A DNA stretch of 42,429 nt from Flavobacteriales bacterium UBA7325 (GCA_002471375.1 DKPV01000024.1:1-42429); one strand, 5' to 3'. Positions 9,907 to 18,060 are shown, counted from the stretch's first letter. The notes: generated by a model not told the origin, from the letters alone. Numbers and translations are program-made.

Positions 9907-10656
9907 CTATTTACCCTTCTTTGAACTTTTCACGAAGTTCTCAATAGCCCCAGTCATTGAGGGTGCATTTGGTTGAGGTGCGTGTAAGTCGAGTCGAAGT
10001 TTATTGTCAACGATTGCTTTGGAAGTTGTTGGTCCGAATGCGGCTATCACCGTATCGTTCTGTTTGAACTCTGGAAAGTTTTTCATGAGTGACTCAACGC
10101 CTCCTGGGCTATAGAAAACCAACATGTCGTAATAAACATTCTCCAAGTCAGATAGATCTGATGCAACCGTTCTGTACAGGACAGCTTTACGAAAGGATAG
10201 TTTATTATCCTTAAGTGTTGTTGGAATTTTATCACGCAAACGATCTGTACATGGAAGTAGAAATGTTTCTTTTTTGTGCTTTTTCAATACATCAATGAGG
10301 TCAACAATTGTTTGTTTACCAAAGAATATTTTTCTCTTTCTGTAGGCAACATATTTTTGAAGGTAATATGCAACGGCTTCTGAAATACAAAAGTACTTCA
10401 TACTATCTGGAACTTCAAACCTCATTTCTTCCGCTATTCTGAAATAATGATCAACAGCATTTTTTGATGTCAAAATAACACCTGTGTGGTCATTTAAGTC
10501 AACTTTCTGCGTACGGAATTCTTGTGCTCCTATGCCTTCAACATGGATGAACGAACGGAAATCGATTTTCAGTTTATATTTCTCGGCAAGGTCGAAGTAT
10601 GGAGACTTCTTGCCCTCTGGTTTCGGTTGTGAAACTAATATCGTCTTTATAGCCAA
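9907..10656 (-). CDS. hemD: Uroporphyrinogen-III synthase
   Basis: 249 residues. Starts IKTILVSQPKPEGKKSPYFDLAEK, the usual opening of Bacteroidota HemD, with FTSKNAV-like VILTSKNAVDHYF (near 80-92), KHKKETFLLPC and DMLVFYSPGGVESL (near 178-191) and AAFGPTTSKAI (near 208-218). Two Rossmann-like domains with a swap between them are characteristic of the family. It cyclises hydroxymethylbilane with inversion of ring D to give uroporphyrinogen III for heme synthesis, in the cytosol. It follows the DUF4271 gene by 23 bp on the same strand, a recurrent Bacteroidota pair. Heme supply is relevant to the multiheme act operon in this window, though no regulatory link is visible. Confidence 0.93.
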   Translation of the reverse strand: MAIKTILVSQPKPEGKKSPYFDLAEKYKLKIDFRSFIHVEGIGAQEFRTQKVDLNDHTGVILTSKNAVDHYFRIAEEMRFEVPDSMKYFCISEAVAYYLQKYVAYRKRKIFFGKQTIVDLIDVLKKHKKETFLLPCTDRLRDKIPTTLKDNKLSFRKAVLYRTVASDLSDLENVYYDMLVFYSPGGVESLMKNFPEFKQNDTVIAAFGPTTSKAIVDNKLRLDLHAPQPNAPSMTGAIENFVKSSKKGK

Positions 10657-10679
10657 TTTTCCGTAGTTTTTGTTCCTTA

Positions 10680-11381
10680 TTAGTCAACGAAACTACCACT
10701 CAACCCAAAGTATGCAATCAGGAGAGGTAGAATTTCGAGGGTGCAAAAATACAAAATTATATAATACAAAGGAACTCCCTTACTGAAAACTAAGACGATA
10801 CTCTTTATGATTCGGAAAATTGACTCAATAATGAAGGCCCACACCATAAGGTTTATAAACACAAGTGAATAGTTTGTATTCAACATCCATATTAGAGCAA
10901 GACAAAAATAGATGAGACCTAAGAACTGTGCTCCGATAACTTTCAGGATCAATGGTTCTTGAAAAATATCATTCACGCCAACTAACATTCGCGTGAGAAA
11001 TAAACTTACGAAGGTAGAAGCTAAAAGCGCTGCAGGTAAAAGTAAAACAATGAGTACCGAATCTTTACCTTCAATATTTTGATACACACAGTATAGGTAG
11101 AGCATTGCTGAACTAGACAGCAAGTAATTAAATAGCAAAAGACCAGAACTCAACTTGTTCAAAGGCATTGATTCTCTAATAAATGCCTTTAATCCGCCTA
11201 CTCTCATATTGGCAATGACCAACGAAGCATACATACTAGAATGCGAGATCCGGACAAGTGCGATGGTAATAAAAGCAGCAAATAGAATTACACCGACAAT
11301 CTTATTACCAGCATCAAATCTGGGCACGAGTCCTTCAGGTATAGCCTGAAGCGGAGTAAATAATAATGCGAAGGTATTCAT
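10680..11381 (-). CDS. DUF4271 family integral membrane protein
   Basis: 233 residues from the ATG at 11381-11379 (MNTFALLFTPL); the longest frame begins at a TTG three codons earlier (11390) and is less likely. About six to seven hydrophobic helices: near 27-45 (VGVILFAAFITIALV), 80-98, 105-130, 150-170, 172-195 and 205-228. The segment SHSSMYASLVIANMR and the pattern of helices fit the DUF4271 family, which is confined mainly to Bacteroidota and commonly precedes hemD. No function is known. It probably shares a transcript with hemD. Its start is 132 bp from the divergent acyl-CoA dehydrogenase gene. Confidence 0.8.
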   Translation of the reverse strand: MNTFALLFTPLQAIPEGLVPRFDAGNKIVGVILFAAFITIALVRISHSSMYASLVIANMRVGGLKAFIRESMPLNKLSSGLLLFNYLLSSSAMLYLYCVYQNIEGKDSVLIVLLLPAALLASTFVSLFLTRMLVGVNDIFQEPLILKVIGAQFLGLIYFCLALIWMLNTNYSLVFINLMVWAFIIESIFRIIKSIVLVFSKGVPLYYIILYFCTLEILPLLIAYFGLSGSFVD

Positions 11382-11485
11382 ACTGATCAATTGTATTCTT
11401 TGGGGAGTGTAAAGTTAATAGTTCTGTAGAATTTTCATTCTTTGATGTAAAATGACAAAAATTTAACGTGCGACAAAATAATAGT

Positions 11486-11493
11486 TAAATTTG
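11486..11493 (+). promoter_or_regulatory. -7 promoter element of the acyl-CoA dehydrogenase gene
   Basis: TAAATTTG is an exact match to the Bacteroidota consensus TAnnTTTG, 20 bp before the ATG at 11514. A TTTAA at 11462-11466, 19 bp upstream, is a weak -33 candidate. This implies a short leader of about 14 nt. Confidence 0.65.
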
Positions 11494-11513
11494 CATGTAC
11501 AAAAAATTAAACA

Positions 11514-12722
11514 ATGAGAACTGATCAATACGTTCATCCAGACTATTATAACATGGATGATTTACTTTCGGAGGAGCATAAACTTGTAAGAGATGCTGCT
11601 AGAGCTTGGGTTAAGAAGGAAGTTTCGCCAATTATTGATGAAAATTTCGAAAATTGCACATTCCCTAATCATCTGCTTGCTGGGCTTGGAGAAATAGGAG
11701 CTTTTGGACCATATATCCCTGAGCAATATGGTGGACCTGGGTTAGATCAAATTTCTTATGGTTTGATTATGCAAGAATTGGAACGTTGTGATTCAGGATT
11801 AAGATCAACTGCTTCGGTTCAAAGCTCGTTAGTGATGTACCCAATTTGGAAGTACGGATCTGAAGAGCAACGCATGAAGTATTTACCTAAGCTTTCTACT
11901 GGAGAAATGATGGGTTGTTTTGGATTGACAGAGCCAGATCATGGATCGAATCCAGGAGGAATGACTACGAACTTCAAAGATGATGGGGATCATGTGATCC
12001 TCAATGGAGCGAAAATGTGGATTTCTAATGCACCTTTCGCGGATATTGCAGTTGTTTGGGCCAAAGATGAAAGCGGAAGAATCCACGGATTGGTTGTTGA
12101 AAGAGGAATGGAAGGTTTTTCTACTCCAGAGATGCATGGAAAGTTATCGTTAAGAGCTTCTACAACAGGAGAGCTTATTTTTGATAATGTACGTGTACCA
12201 AAATCACATATTTTGCCAGGTCGTTCAGGTCTTGGTGCTCCATTGAGTTGTCTTGATTCTGCTCGTTTTGGGATTGCTTGGGGTGCTCTAGGTGCTGCAA
12301 TGGATTGCTATGATCAAGCATTACGTTACTCGAAAGAGAGAACACAATTTGGAGTTCCAATCGGAGGTTTCCAGTTGATACAAAAAAAACTAGCTGAAAT
12401 GATCACGGAGATTACAAAAGCACAGCTTTTAACGCTTCGTTTAGGTCAGTTGAGAAATGAAGGTAAGGCAACTTCATCTCAGATTTCAATGGCTAAACGT
12501 AATAATGTGGAAATCGCACTTGATATTGCTCGTGAGGCACGACAAATTCATGGTGCAATGGGTATTACTAGTGAATATTCAATTATGCGTCATATGGCAA
12601 ACTTGGAATCCGTAATTACGTACGAAGGAACGCATGATATTCACTTGTTGATTACAGGTATGGATGTAACCGGAATCCCTGCGTTTGATAGATCTGCACC
12701 TGATTTGTCTAAAATGAAATAG
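11514..12722 (+). CDS. Acyl-CoA dehydrogenase, glutaryl-CoA dehydrogenase-like
   Basis: 402 residues, typical length. Domain order: N-terminal helical domain (about 15-130), beta domain with the FAD-binding signature CFGLTEPDHGSNPG (about 137-150) and MWISNAPFADI, and the C-terminal helical domain with RTQFGVPIGGFQLIQKKLAEM and ARQIHGAMGI. The catalytic glutamate is in TYEGTHDIH (around residue 372), the position used by glutaryl-CoA dehydrogenase. The flavoenzyme oxidises an acyl-CoA thioester and passes electrons to ETF; glutaryl-CoA (lysine/tryptophan breakdown, with decarboxylation) is the likely substrate from overall resemblance, but a short-chain acyl-CoA cannot be excluded. It is a single-gene unit with an exact -7 element upstream and a strong terminator at 12757-12789. 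Confidence 0.9.
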   Translation: MRTDQYVHPDYYNMDDLLSEEHKLVRDAARAWVKKEVSPIIDENFENCTFPNHLLAGLGEIGAFGPYIPEQYGGPGLDQISYGLIMQELERCDSGLRSTASVQSSLVMYPIWKYGSEEQRMKYLPKLSTGEMMGCFGLTEPDHGSNPGGMTTNFKDDGDHVILNGAKMWISNAPFADIAVVWAKDESGRIHGLVVERGMEGFSTPEMHGKLSLRASTTGELIFDNVRVPKSHILPGRSGLGAPLSCLDSARFGIAWGALGAAMDCYDQALRYSKERTQFGVPIGGFQLIQKKLAEMITEITKAQLLTLRLGQLRNEGKATSSQISMAKRNNVEIALDIAREARQIHGAMGITSEYSIMRHMANLESVITYEGTHDIHLLITGMDVTGIPAFDRSAPDLSKMK

Positions 12723-12756
12723 TCTGAGACCATAAGGTCTAATTGAATAAATTCTG

Positions 12757-12789
12757 AGCCTTGATTCATTTTTGAATCAAGGCTTTTTT
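12757..12789 (+). terminator. Intrinsic terminator after the acyl-CoA dehydrogenase gene
   Basis: Perfect 12-bp stem AGCCTTGATTCA (12757-12768) / TGAATCAAGGCT (12773-12784), loop TTTT, followed directly by TTTTT. It begins 35 bp after the stop codon. Confidence 0.93.
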
Positions 12790-12857
12790 GGTTGAAGGCC
12801 TAAAGTATGTTTAAAGCCCTTATTTGTTCAGATAAGAATACCTCTATGAATTTGGAA

Positions 12858-13118
12858 ATGTTTCATTATTAGTTTTTTGTGATCCTCGGTTTATCGATAG
12901 TACTTCTTATTGAATGCAAAAAAAATGATCCAGAATCATGCAAAGGCAAAAACAGGCGAAGAGAGATAAAGCTCGCAATAGATGAATCAGCATCGGAGAT
13001 TGATTTAGATCCGATTTCAATTTCCGTTGAAGTCATTGGTAATCTACGATTCGTAGATGATAAGAATAATGAACACTTCATTGAATCGCGGGGCTACATG
13101 CGAATAATATACTCGTAA
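12858..13118 (+). pseudogene. Small lipoprotein-like ORF with an in-frame TAG in its signal peptide
   Basis: From the ATG at 12858 the frame reads M-F-H-Y-stop(TAG, 12870-12872)-FFVILGLSIVLLIEC and then continues open to 13118. The stretch before the cysteine is a good lipoprotein signal peptide (lipobox LIEC), followed by a charged mature part (KKNDPESCKGKNRR, then an acidic/beta-like region) of about 65 residues. A GTG at 12879 could start a 79-residue product, but that would leave a signal peptide with no positively charged N-terminus. No homology is recognised. It is most likely a decayed lipoprotein gene; an intact GTG-started gene is the alternative. It lies between a terminator and the convergent lrp gene. 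Confidence 0.4.
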
Positions 13119-13193
13119 TTTGTTCATCAGTAAAAGTTGTTGTCTTAAAACATCTCGGCATTCTGATTTCTGCGGAATGCTCCGAAGAGTAAA

Positions 13194-13640
13194 TCACTCC
13201 TTCATAACTTTCATAACAAAGGCACTTTCTACATTTGATATATTCGGAATTGAAGCTAACGTACTTCGCAAAAAACTATGGTATGCGTTCATATCCTCAA
13301 CTTCCACATAAAGCGTGTAATCATAATCACCCGCAATGTTAAAACAACCTGATACTTCTTCGAGTGAGACGATCTGTTTTTCGAACTGTTGAATGAGGCT
13401 GGTATCATGATCCTTAAGTGAAATGTGACAATGAACTTGAAGCTCTTTTCCAATTAAAGTGCGGTTGAGCATGGCTCGATACCCTTTGATGACGCCATTT
13501 CGTTCTAGTCTTTTGATACGCTCATAGGTTGGTGTGACGGTCAAACCAATTTCATGTGCAATTTCTTTGGTACCTAACTTGCCGTCTTCAGATAACAGCC
13601 GAAGGATAATCTTATCTGTAGAATCTAATTTAATGGACAT
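13194..13640 (-). CDS. Lrp/AsnC family transcriptional regulator
   Basis: 148 residues, the normal length. An N-terminal winged helix-turn-helix (LDSTDKIILRLLSEDGKLGTKEIAHEIGLT..., about 5-60, with TPTYERIKRLERNGVIKGY) is followed by the RAM/AsnC ligand-binding domain (about 66-145, including HCHISLKDHD and VSGCFNIAGDYDYTLYVEV). Family members bind amino acids and act on adjacent metabolic genes. It is divergent from the PLP enzyme at 13779, an arrangement known for Lrp-type regulators of methionine gamma-lyase genes such as mdeR/mdeA, so it probably controls that gene and itself. An exact minus-strand -7 element lies at 13684-13691. Effector unknown. Confidence 0.92.
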   Translation of the reverse strand: MSIKLDSTDKIILRLLSEDGKLGTKEIAHEIGLTVTPTYERIKRLERNGVIKGYRAMLNRTLIGKELQVHCHISLKDHDTSLIQQFEKQIVSLEEVSGCFNIAGDYDYTLYVEVEDMNAYHSFLRSTLASIPNISNVESAFVMKVMKE

Positions 13641-13683
13641 AGATGTTTTTTCTGTTTTTTATCATTATCACGCTGAGATCAGA

Positions 13684-13691
13684 CAAATATA
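13684..13691 (-). promoter_or_regulatory. -7 promoter element of the lrp-type gene
   Basis: The minus strand reads TATATTTG, an exact TAnnTTTG match, 43 bp before the ATG. The complement of 13711-13717 gives TTTACCG about 20 bp upstream as a possible -33 element. Confidence 0.6.
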
Positions 13692-13695
13692 TCCT

Positions 13696-13775
13696 AATAT
13701 ACGATTTTAACGGTAAAATAATCTTTGTATTATCATAAATGTAGTAGTAATAGTATGTTTATATAAAATATACGA
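13696..13775. promoter_or_regulatory. Paired AATATACGA repeats in the lrp/PLP-enzyme divergent region
   Basis: The 9-mer AATATACGA occurs at 13696-13704, next to the lrp -7 element, and again at 13767-13775, just before the PLP-enzyme ATG. The copies are in the same orientation with starts 71 bp apart, close to seven helical turns. Lrp proteins bind several AT-rich sites on one DNA face, so these are candidate operators. A loose -7 (TA-N3-TTTG, 13719-13727) for the PLP enzyme lies between them. Confidence 0.35.
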
Positions 13776-13778
13776 CAT

Positions 13779-15035
13779 ATGAATTCTACGAAGATGTTTC
13801 CAGAAAGTTTAATGATGAGTTATGGTTACAAACCGGCTCTTTCGGAGGGAGCAATTAAATGCCCGATTTTTCAGACCTCTACTTTTGTGTTCAACAAAGC
13901 GGAAGAAGGAAAAAGATTCTTTGAAGTAGCATATGGTCTAAAAGAGAAAGAGGAAGGAGAGGAGCTTGGATTAATCTACAGTAGATTAAATAATCCTGAT
14001 TTGGAAATCCTAGAGAACAGGTTATGTCTATGGGATCAAGCGGAGGATTGTGCTGTATTCGAAAGCGGAATGTCCGCTATATCTACAGCGATGATGGAAT
14101 TCATGGAGCCTGGGGATGTGCTTCTTTACAGTAAGCCTGTATACGGTGGAACGGATCACTTCATCAATCACTTTCTAAAAAAGTATAAAATTGAAGCAAT
14201 TGGTTTCATGGCGGGTGAGACTGAAGAGATGATTATCGACCGTATTGTATCAGCTGGAATGGGCGAGAGAATTTCTATGATTCATATAGAAACACCAGCA
14301 AACCCGACAAATGCTTTAATCGATATTGAAATGTGTTCACGAATTAAAAAGTATTTTTCGACTGCATCGAAAGATATTATTCTCTCAGTTGATAATACGT
14401 ATATGGGACCACTTTGGCAGCATCCGCTTCAACACGGCGCTGATATAGTTCTCTACTCGGCAACTAAATATATAGGTGGTCATTCCGATGTTATTGCTGG
14501 TGCTTGCCTTGGCTCGCAAGAGCTAATTTCTAGGGTGAAAGGATTGAGAACTTTTCTTGGAAACATGGCAGGACCATGGACTGGTTGGTTATTAATGCGA
14601 AGCCTTGAAACGCTTAAGGTACGTATGGACCAACAGGCAGCGAATGCTAAGGTCGTAGCAGACTTTCTAAATACTCATCCGAAGGTAGAGAATGTTTATT
14701 ATCTGGGAAATGTCGCCGATCATGGATCATCATCCGAGAAAGAAATTTTGACTAAGCAGTTCTCATCCTATGGAGCGATGATTGCCTTTGATGTGAAAGG
14801 GAATGAAGCAGACGCCTTTGCATTTCTGAATAATCTGAAGCTGATAAAACTAGCCGTATCATTAGGCGGTACAGAAAGCCTAGCTGAACATCCACAAACC
14901 ATGACTCATGCCGATGTTGACCCGGCGGATAAAATTGCCATGAACATCACGGAGAAACTGGTTCGATTGTCCATAGGAGTTGAGAATCATATAGATTTAG
15001 TAAACGATATTGAACAATCTTTGGCTATGGTTTAG
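13779..15035 (+). CDS. PLP-dependent Cys/Met metabolism enzyme (cystathionine gamma-synthase/methionine gamma-lyase family)
   Basis: 418 residues. Fold type I PLP enzyme: SRLNNPDLEILE (phosphate/PLP contacts), FESGMSAISTAMM, KPVYGGTDHF, HIETPANPTN, VDNTYMGPLWQHPLQHGAD, and the PLP-binding lysine in YSATKYIGGHSD (around residue 229). The opening PESLMMSYGYKPALSEGAIK and FNKAEEGKRFFEVAYG with a KEKEEGEELG insertion mark the subgroup usually annotated only as cystathionine gamma-synthase family protein. The position of the methionine gamma-lyase-specific cysteine (YGCT) is glycine here (YGGT), which argues against a classical methionine gamma-lyase. Divergent from an Lrp-type regulator. It handles a sulfur amino acid by gamma-elimination or gamma-replacement; the exact substrate is open. 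Confidence 0.88.
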   Translation: MNSTKMFPESLMMSYGYKPALSEGAIKCPIFQTSTFVFNKAEEGKRFFEVAYGLKEKEEGEELGLIYSRLNNPDLEILENRLCLWDQAEDCAVFESGMSAISTAMMEFMEPGDVLLYSKPVYGGTDHFINHFLKKYKIEAIGFMAGETEEMIIDRIVSAGMGERISMIHIETPANPTNALIDIEMCSRIKKYFSTASKDIILSVDNTYMGPLWQHPLQHGADIVLYSATKYIGGHSDVIAGACLGSQELISRVKGLRTFLGNMAGPWTGWLLMRSLETLKVRMDQQAANAKVVADFLNTHPKVENVYYLGNVADHGSSSEKEILTKQFSSYGAMIAFDVKGNEADAFAFLNNLKLIKLAVSLGGTESLAEHPQTMTHADVDPADKIAMNITEKLVRLSIGVENHIDLVNDIEQSLAMV

Positions 15036-15036
15036 C

Positions 15037-16764
15037 TTAAAGAGAAGCTCGAATGTCTTTGATATTCAGCTGAATTGTTTCTCTATTTCTCCAACGATTT
15101 ACTTCGAGAGTGTAGACCACATCAAAAGGCATTCCTGCGGATACATCGTCGATTTTGCTTGCTAGATTAAAGCCAATTCCCTCCATAATAACATCATGTT
15201 CGGGTTGGGTCATTGAGATTTTCAAGTGTGCATCCTTCAATAGTCGAACATCGGTCGAGTAGACATTTTTACTCAGGAAAACAGGTTTCATATTTCCGGG
15301 GCCGTGTGGCTCAAATTGATTCAGAACTCTTTTTAACCTCGGGATTTTTAGTCGATTCTCCTCAGCCGTGAAAATTTCATTGAAATCGAGCTCAATATCT
15401 ACTTTCTGCTCTGGAACTAATAACTCTGGATCGATTGACTTCGCTACTTCTTCCTCAAATTTTCGTTTGAAGGGTTCGTAGTTTTCGACTTTCATCGTTA
15501 ACCCGGCAGCATATTTATGCCCCCCAAACTGTTCGATTAGTGAGCTACATTTTGCGATAGCATCGTGGACATCAAAACCTTCGACAGATCTAGCTGACCC
15601 AGTAATCACACCTTTAGATTCTGTTAGCACTATGGTAGGTTTGTAATGATTCTCGATGATTCTTGAGGCAACAATCCCAACCACTCCTTTGTGCCAGTCC
15701 GAGTCAAATACAACATTTGTTGATCTACTTTCCGGCTCTTTTGCTAATTGCTCAAGTGCTTCTTTTGTGATTCCTTTATCAAGTTCTCTCCGCTCTAGAT
15801 TGTCCTCGTTAATCTCTGCGGCAATTGTTCTAATTTCATCTAAATCTTCGGAAATCATTAATTCGACGGCGTGAATACCAGACCTCAATCGCCCAGCAGC
15901 GTTAATTCTTGGAGCAATTGTGAAAACCACATCAGTCAAAGAAACTGGAAATGTGCGATTTGCCAATAATAGCATCTCCTTGAAGGCCGTTCTGGGGGAC
16001 TCATTCAAAAGCTTAATGCCCAGAGAACACAACGTTCGGTTTTCCCCTGTCATCTCGACTAAGTCTGCACCGATACTTATTGCCAATAGGTCTAAATTGT
16101 TCCAAAGTGGATCAAAGGACCAATTATTTCTGGTATAAAGAGCTTGCATTAACTTGAAACCAACCCCACATCCAGACAATTCTTTGAACGGGTAGGCACA
16201 ATCTTTCCGTTTTGGATCAAGTATGATCCCCTTCGGCAACACATCACCAGGCCTGTGGTGATCACAAACAATTACATCAATTCCTCCATTTCTGGCCATT
16301 TCAATTTGTTCATTAGCTTTAATTCCGCAATCAAGGGTGATCAAAAGTGATACCCCTTGATCGATAGCAGACTGAACTCCTTTTTTACTAACACCATAAC
16401 CCTCTTGATACCTATCAGGAATATAGAAGGACAAATCATCCAAATGGTCTTTGAGCAACGAGTACATCAATGCGACAGAAGTGGTGCCGTCTACGTCGTA
16501 ATCTCCATAGAGCATTATGCTTTCCTTATTTTCTATCGCTTTTATTACTCTAAGTACTGCCTGCTCCATATCCATCATTAAAAACGGATCATGGAGTTGC
16601 TCTATTTTCGGTCGAAAAAAAGCTTCTGCATCTTCAAATTTGTCGACCTCTCTTTGAAGAAGCAGTTCCGCCACAATTCGATCAACTTTAAGTGTTGAAC
16701 GGAAATCCTCAACAGTTGTACTATTCATTGACGTTCGAACGAACCATCTTTTTTGCATTGTCAT
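15037..16764 (-). CDS. recJ: Single-stranded-DNA-specific exonuclease RecJ
   Basis: 575 residues, normal for RecJ. DHH-phosphoesterase motifs: YGDYDVDGTTS (residues 86-96), LITLDCGIK, IVCDHHRPG (near 160-170), and TIAPRINAAGRLRSG; the DHHA1 domain has HKGVVGIVASRI and the GGHKYAAGLTM motif, and an OB-like C-terminal domain follows (QFEPHGPGN region). It degrades single-stranded DNA 5' to 3' using a two-metal centre, in RecF-pathway recombination, mismatch repair and base excision. The start could be the second ATG (MQKRWFV), two codons in. Convergent with the PLP-enzyme gene: the stop codons are 1 bp apart and there is no terminator between them. Confidence 0.96.
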   Translation of the reverse strand: MTMQKRWFVRTSMNSTTVEDFRSTLKVDRIVAELLLQREVDKFEDAEAFFRPKIEQLHDPFLMMDMEQAVLRVIKAIENKESIMLYGDYDVDGTTSVALMYSLLKDHLDDLSFYIPDRYQEGYGVSKKGVQSAIDQGVSLLITLDCGIKANEQIEMARNGGIDVIVCDHHRPGDVLPKGIILDPKRKDCAYPFKELSGCGVGFKLMQALYTRNNWSFDPLWNNLDLLAISIGADLVEMTGENRTLCSLGIKLLNESPRTAFKEMLLLANRTFPVSLTDVVFTIAPRINAAGRLRSGIHAVELMISEDLDEIRTIAAEINEDNLERRELDKGITKEALEQLAKEPESRSTNVVFDSDWHKGVVGIVASRIIENHYKPTIVLTESKGVITGSARSVEGFDVHDAIAKCSSLIEQFGGHKYAAGLTMKVENYEPFKRKFEEEVAKSIDPELLVPEQKVDIELDFNEIFTAEENRLKIPRLKRVLNQFEPHGPGNMKPVFLSKNVYSTDVRLLKDAHLKISMTQPEHDVIMEGIGFNLASKIDDVSAGMPFDVVYTLEVNRWRNRETIQLNIKDIRASL

Positions 16765-16819
16765 GTATTTAAGCGAGGTTAATTATTTACTTTTAGAAAG
16801 CGTCATCAAATAATAAGTT

Positions 16820-17473
16820 ATGAAAATATTTGCGACAATAACGACTATTTTTCTTTCTGGGATGATTTTTTCTCAAAATTCTTATCTGTTCGAACACCCT
16901 GTGCCTAGTAATGAGCATATAGTCGATAAGGTTGAGGCAAGTTACTTTGGAAAATATCAAGATAAGGATTCAAGAGCAATCTATGAATTCACAGCCGAAG
17001 GTGTATTTATCACGTCTATGAATATGTCAACACTCCCCAAAAAGTTAGTGCGTGAATCGTCAAAGTATTCTGTAAAGAAAGGCTTTATCCATGGAGTTGT
17101 AATTGGAGATTCTATTCCTTGTGTGCTTCAGAAAGGATTATACTATTTTGGTGTGCATAATCGGGAGGCGATAGTTCATCGCGGCACGAGAACGACACTG
17201 ACAAAAGTTTCTTCGGAACAATATATTTTAAATTATTTTGAGAATGGCGCTTATATACCCGTTAAGATATCATTTAAGGGATCGAATTTAACGATAAGCG
17301 ATTTTGATTATGACCAAGAGAAGACAGAGTTTGGTTTCGTAAAAGTGCAATCATCTCAAATTTCAAATTCACTGAATAGGATAGTTCTTTCACCCTCAGT
17401 GGATGAATTCAAAAGAATAAACAATACTACCCACTTTATTAGACGAATAGCTCTCGAGGAACTAATCGACTAG
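16820..17473 (+). CDS. Hypothetical secreted protein
   Basis: 217 residues with an N-terminal signal peptide (MKIFATITTIFLSGMIFSQ; likely cleavage near residue 19). The mature part alternates charged and beta-prone segments, contains no CxxC, zinc, nucleotide or sorting motif, and has no T9SS tail, so a periplasmic location or attachment to the inner face of the outer membrane is the best guess. The repeated pattern of YFGKYQDKDSRAIYEF and QYILNYFENGAYIPVKISFKG looks like a lipocalin- or DUF-type beta sheet, but I do not recognise the family. It is divergent from recJ (55 bp apart) and followed by the scar at 17490-17923. Confidence 0.7.
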   Translation: MKIFATITTIFLSGMIFSQNSYLFEHPVPSNEHIVDKVEASYFGKYQDKDSRAIYEFTAEGVFITSMNMSTLPKKLVRESSKYSVKKGFIHGVVIGDSIPCVLQKGLYYFGVHNREAIVHRGTRTTLTKVSSEQYILNYFENGAYIPVKISFKGSNLTISDFDYDQEKTEFGFVKVQSSQISNSLNRIVLSPSVDEFKRINNTTHFIRRIALEELID

Positions 17474-17489
17474 CGCCAAATAACCACAT

Positions 17490-17735
17490 ATGACCAAGTA
17501 GCCAGTATATTTCACGATTATACCAGTTTTCGCATTGACTCTAATGTCGCCATCTTGCGAGAAGAAAGTTGTGGCGGAAGTAGCCTCTAAAGTTGAAGCG
17601 GGTGGAGAACAACATGAGGCGGAATCTCCAATTAAACCAATCAGTTACTCATTCGATAATGATTATCGAGAAATGTGGGAGCAAGTTGATTCACTCTCCT
17701 CAAAGATAGATGCCCATGAGAGCTTCGTTTGGTGA
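17490..17735 (+). pseudogene. Truncated lipoprotein gene, possible alpha-2-macroglobulin-type N-terminus
   Basis: From ATG at 17490 the frame reads M-T-K-stop(TAG, 17499-17501)-PVYFTIIPVFALTLMSPSC, a lipoprotein signal peptide interrupted by a stop after codon 3, then a charged linker and NDYREMWEQVDSLSSK. That last phrase resembles the first helix (YxxxWxxVDxLxxKGLxxSAL) of Bacteroidota alpha-2-macroglobulin family proteins; the homology appears to stop near 17704 and the frame ends at 17735 in unrelated sequence. If so, well over 1500 residues are missing. The family assignment is an inference from one motif. The truncated gene on the other strand (17663-17923) ends at the same junction. 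Confidence 0.4.
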
Positions 17736-17923
17736 AAACCTTGGTAGAGGTCATTAGTTCCATTTGATACGGTTTCTGTAATAGGTTCACCAAGTGCCCA
17801 ACTCACCTGTGCAGACCCGTTTTCAAAATGATTTCTAGCAGATGAAATTACTTCTGGAGAAGTTGATTGGCCGTAGGAACAAAAGAGGATATTCGCACAG
17901 GTAATGGCAATTATGTATTTCAT
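17663..17923 (-). pseudogene. Truncated short T9SS-type secreted protein
   Basis: Starts at the ATG 17923-17921 with signal peptide MKYIIAITCANILFCSYGQ, followed by SPEVISSARNHFENG, SWALGEP and LYQGFHQTKL. This is the N-terminal module of a common Bacteroidota family of about 170-residue proteins that normally continue into a YPNP-type T9SS sorting domain. Here recognisable sequence ends near 17710-17735 and the frame runs antisense through the lipoprotein remnant to a stop at 17663; no sorting domain is present. It therefore looks like a 3'-deleted gene. The longest frame begins at 17974, but the ATG at 17923 opens the signal peptide. Confidence 0.5.
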
Positions 17924-18060
17924 ATTTTGGTTGTTAGCGAGCATTAACATGCGGATTAGTGATAGGCTTTCCATCTCATGACGTAGCTGATAGCATTATT
18001 AATACGCTTAAAATGGTTAATTTCACGATGAGTTCTTACATTCACAATCTATTCGAAATT

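Noticed and set aside
13125..13185. Inverted repeat GCATTC...GAATGC after the lrp gene as a terminator
   Set aside because: Only a 6-bp perfect stem with an 11-nt loop and a poor T tract on the minus strand; too weak to call.
12870..17501. Recoding of TAG as an amino acid
   Set aside because: The sirtuin, acyl-CoA dehydrogenase, PLP-enzyme and dxs genes all end at TAG in the expected place, so TAG works as a stop here.
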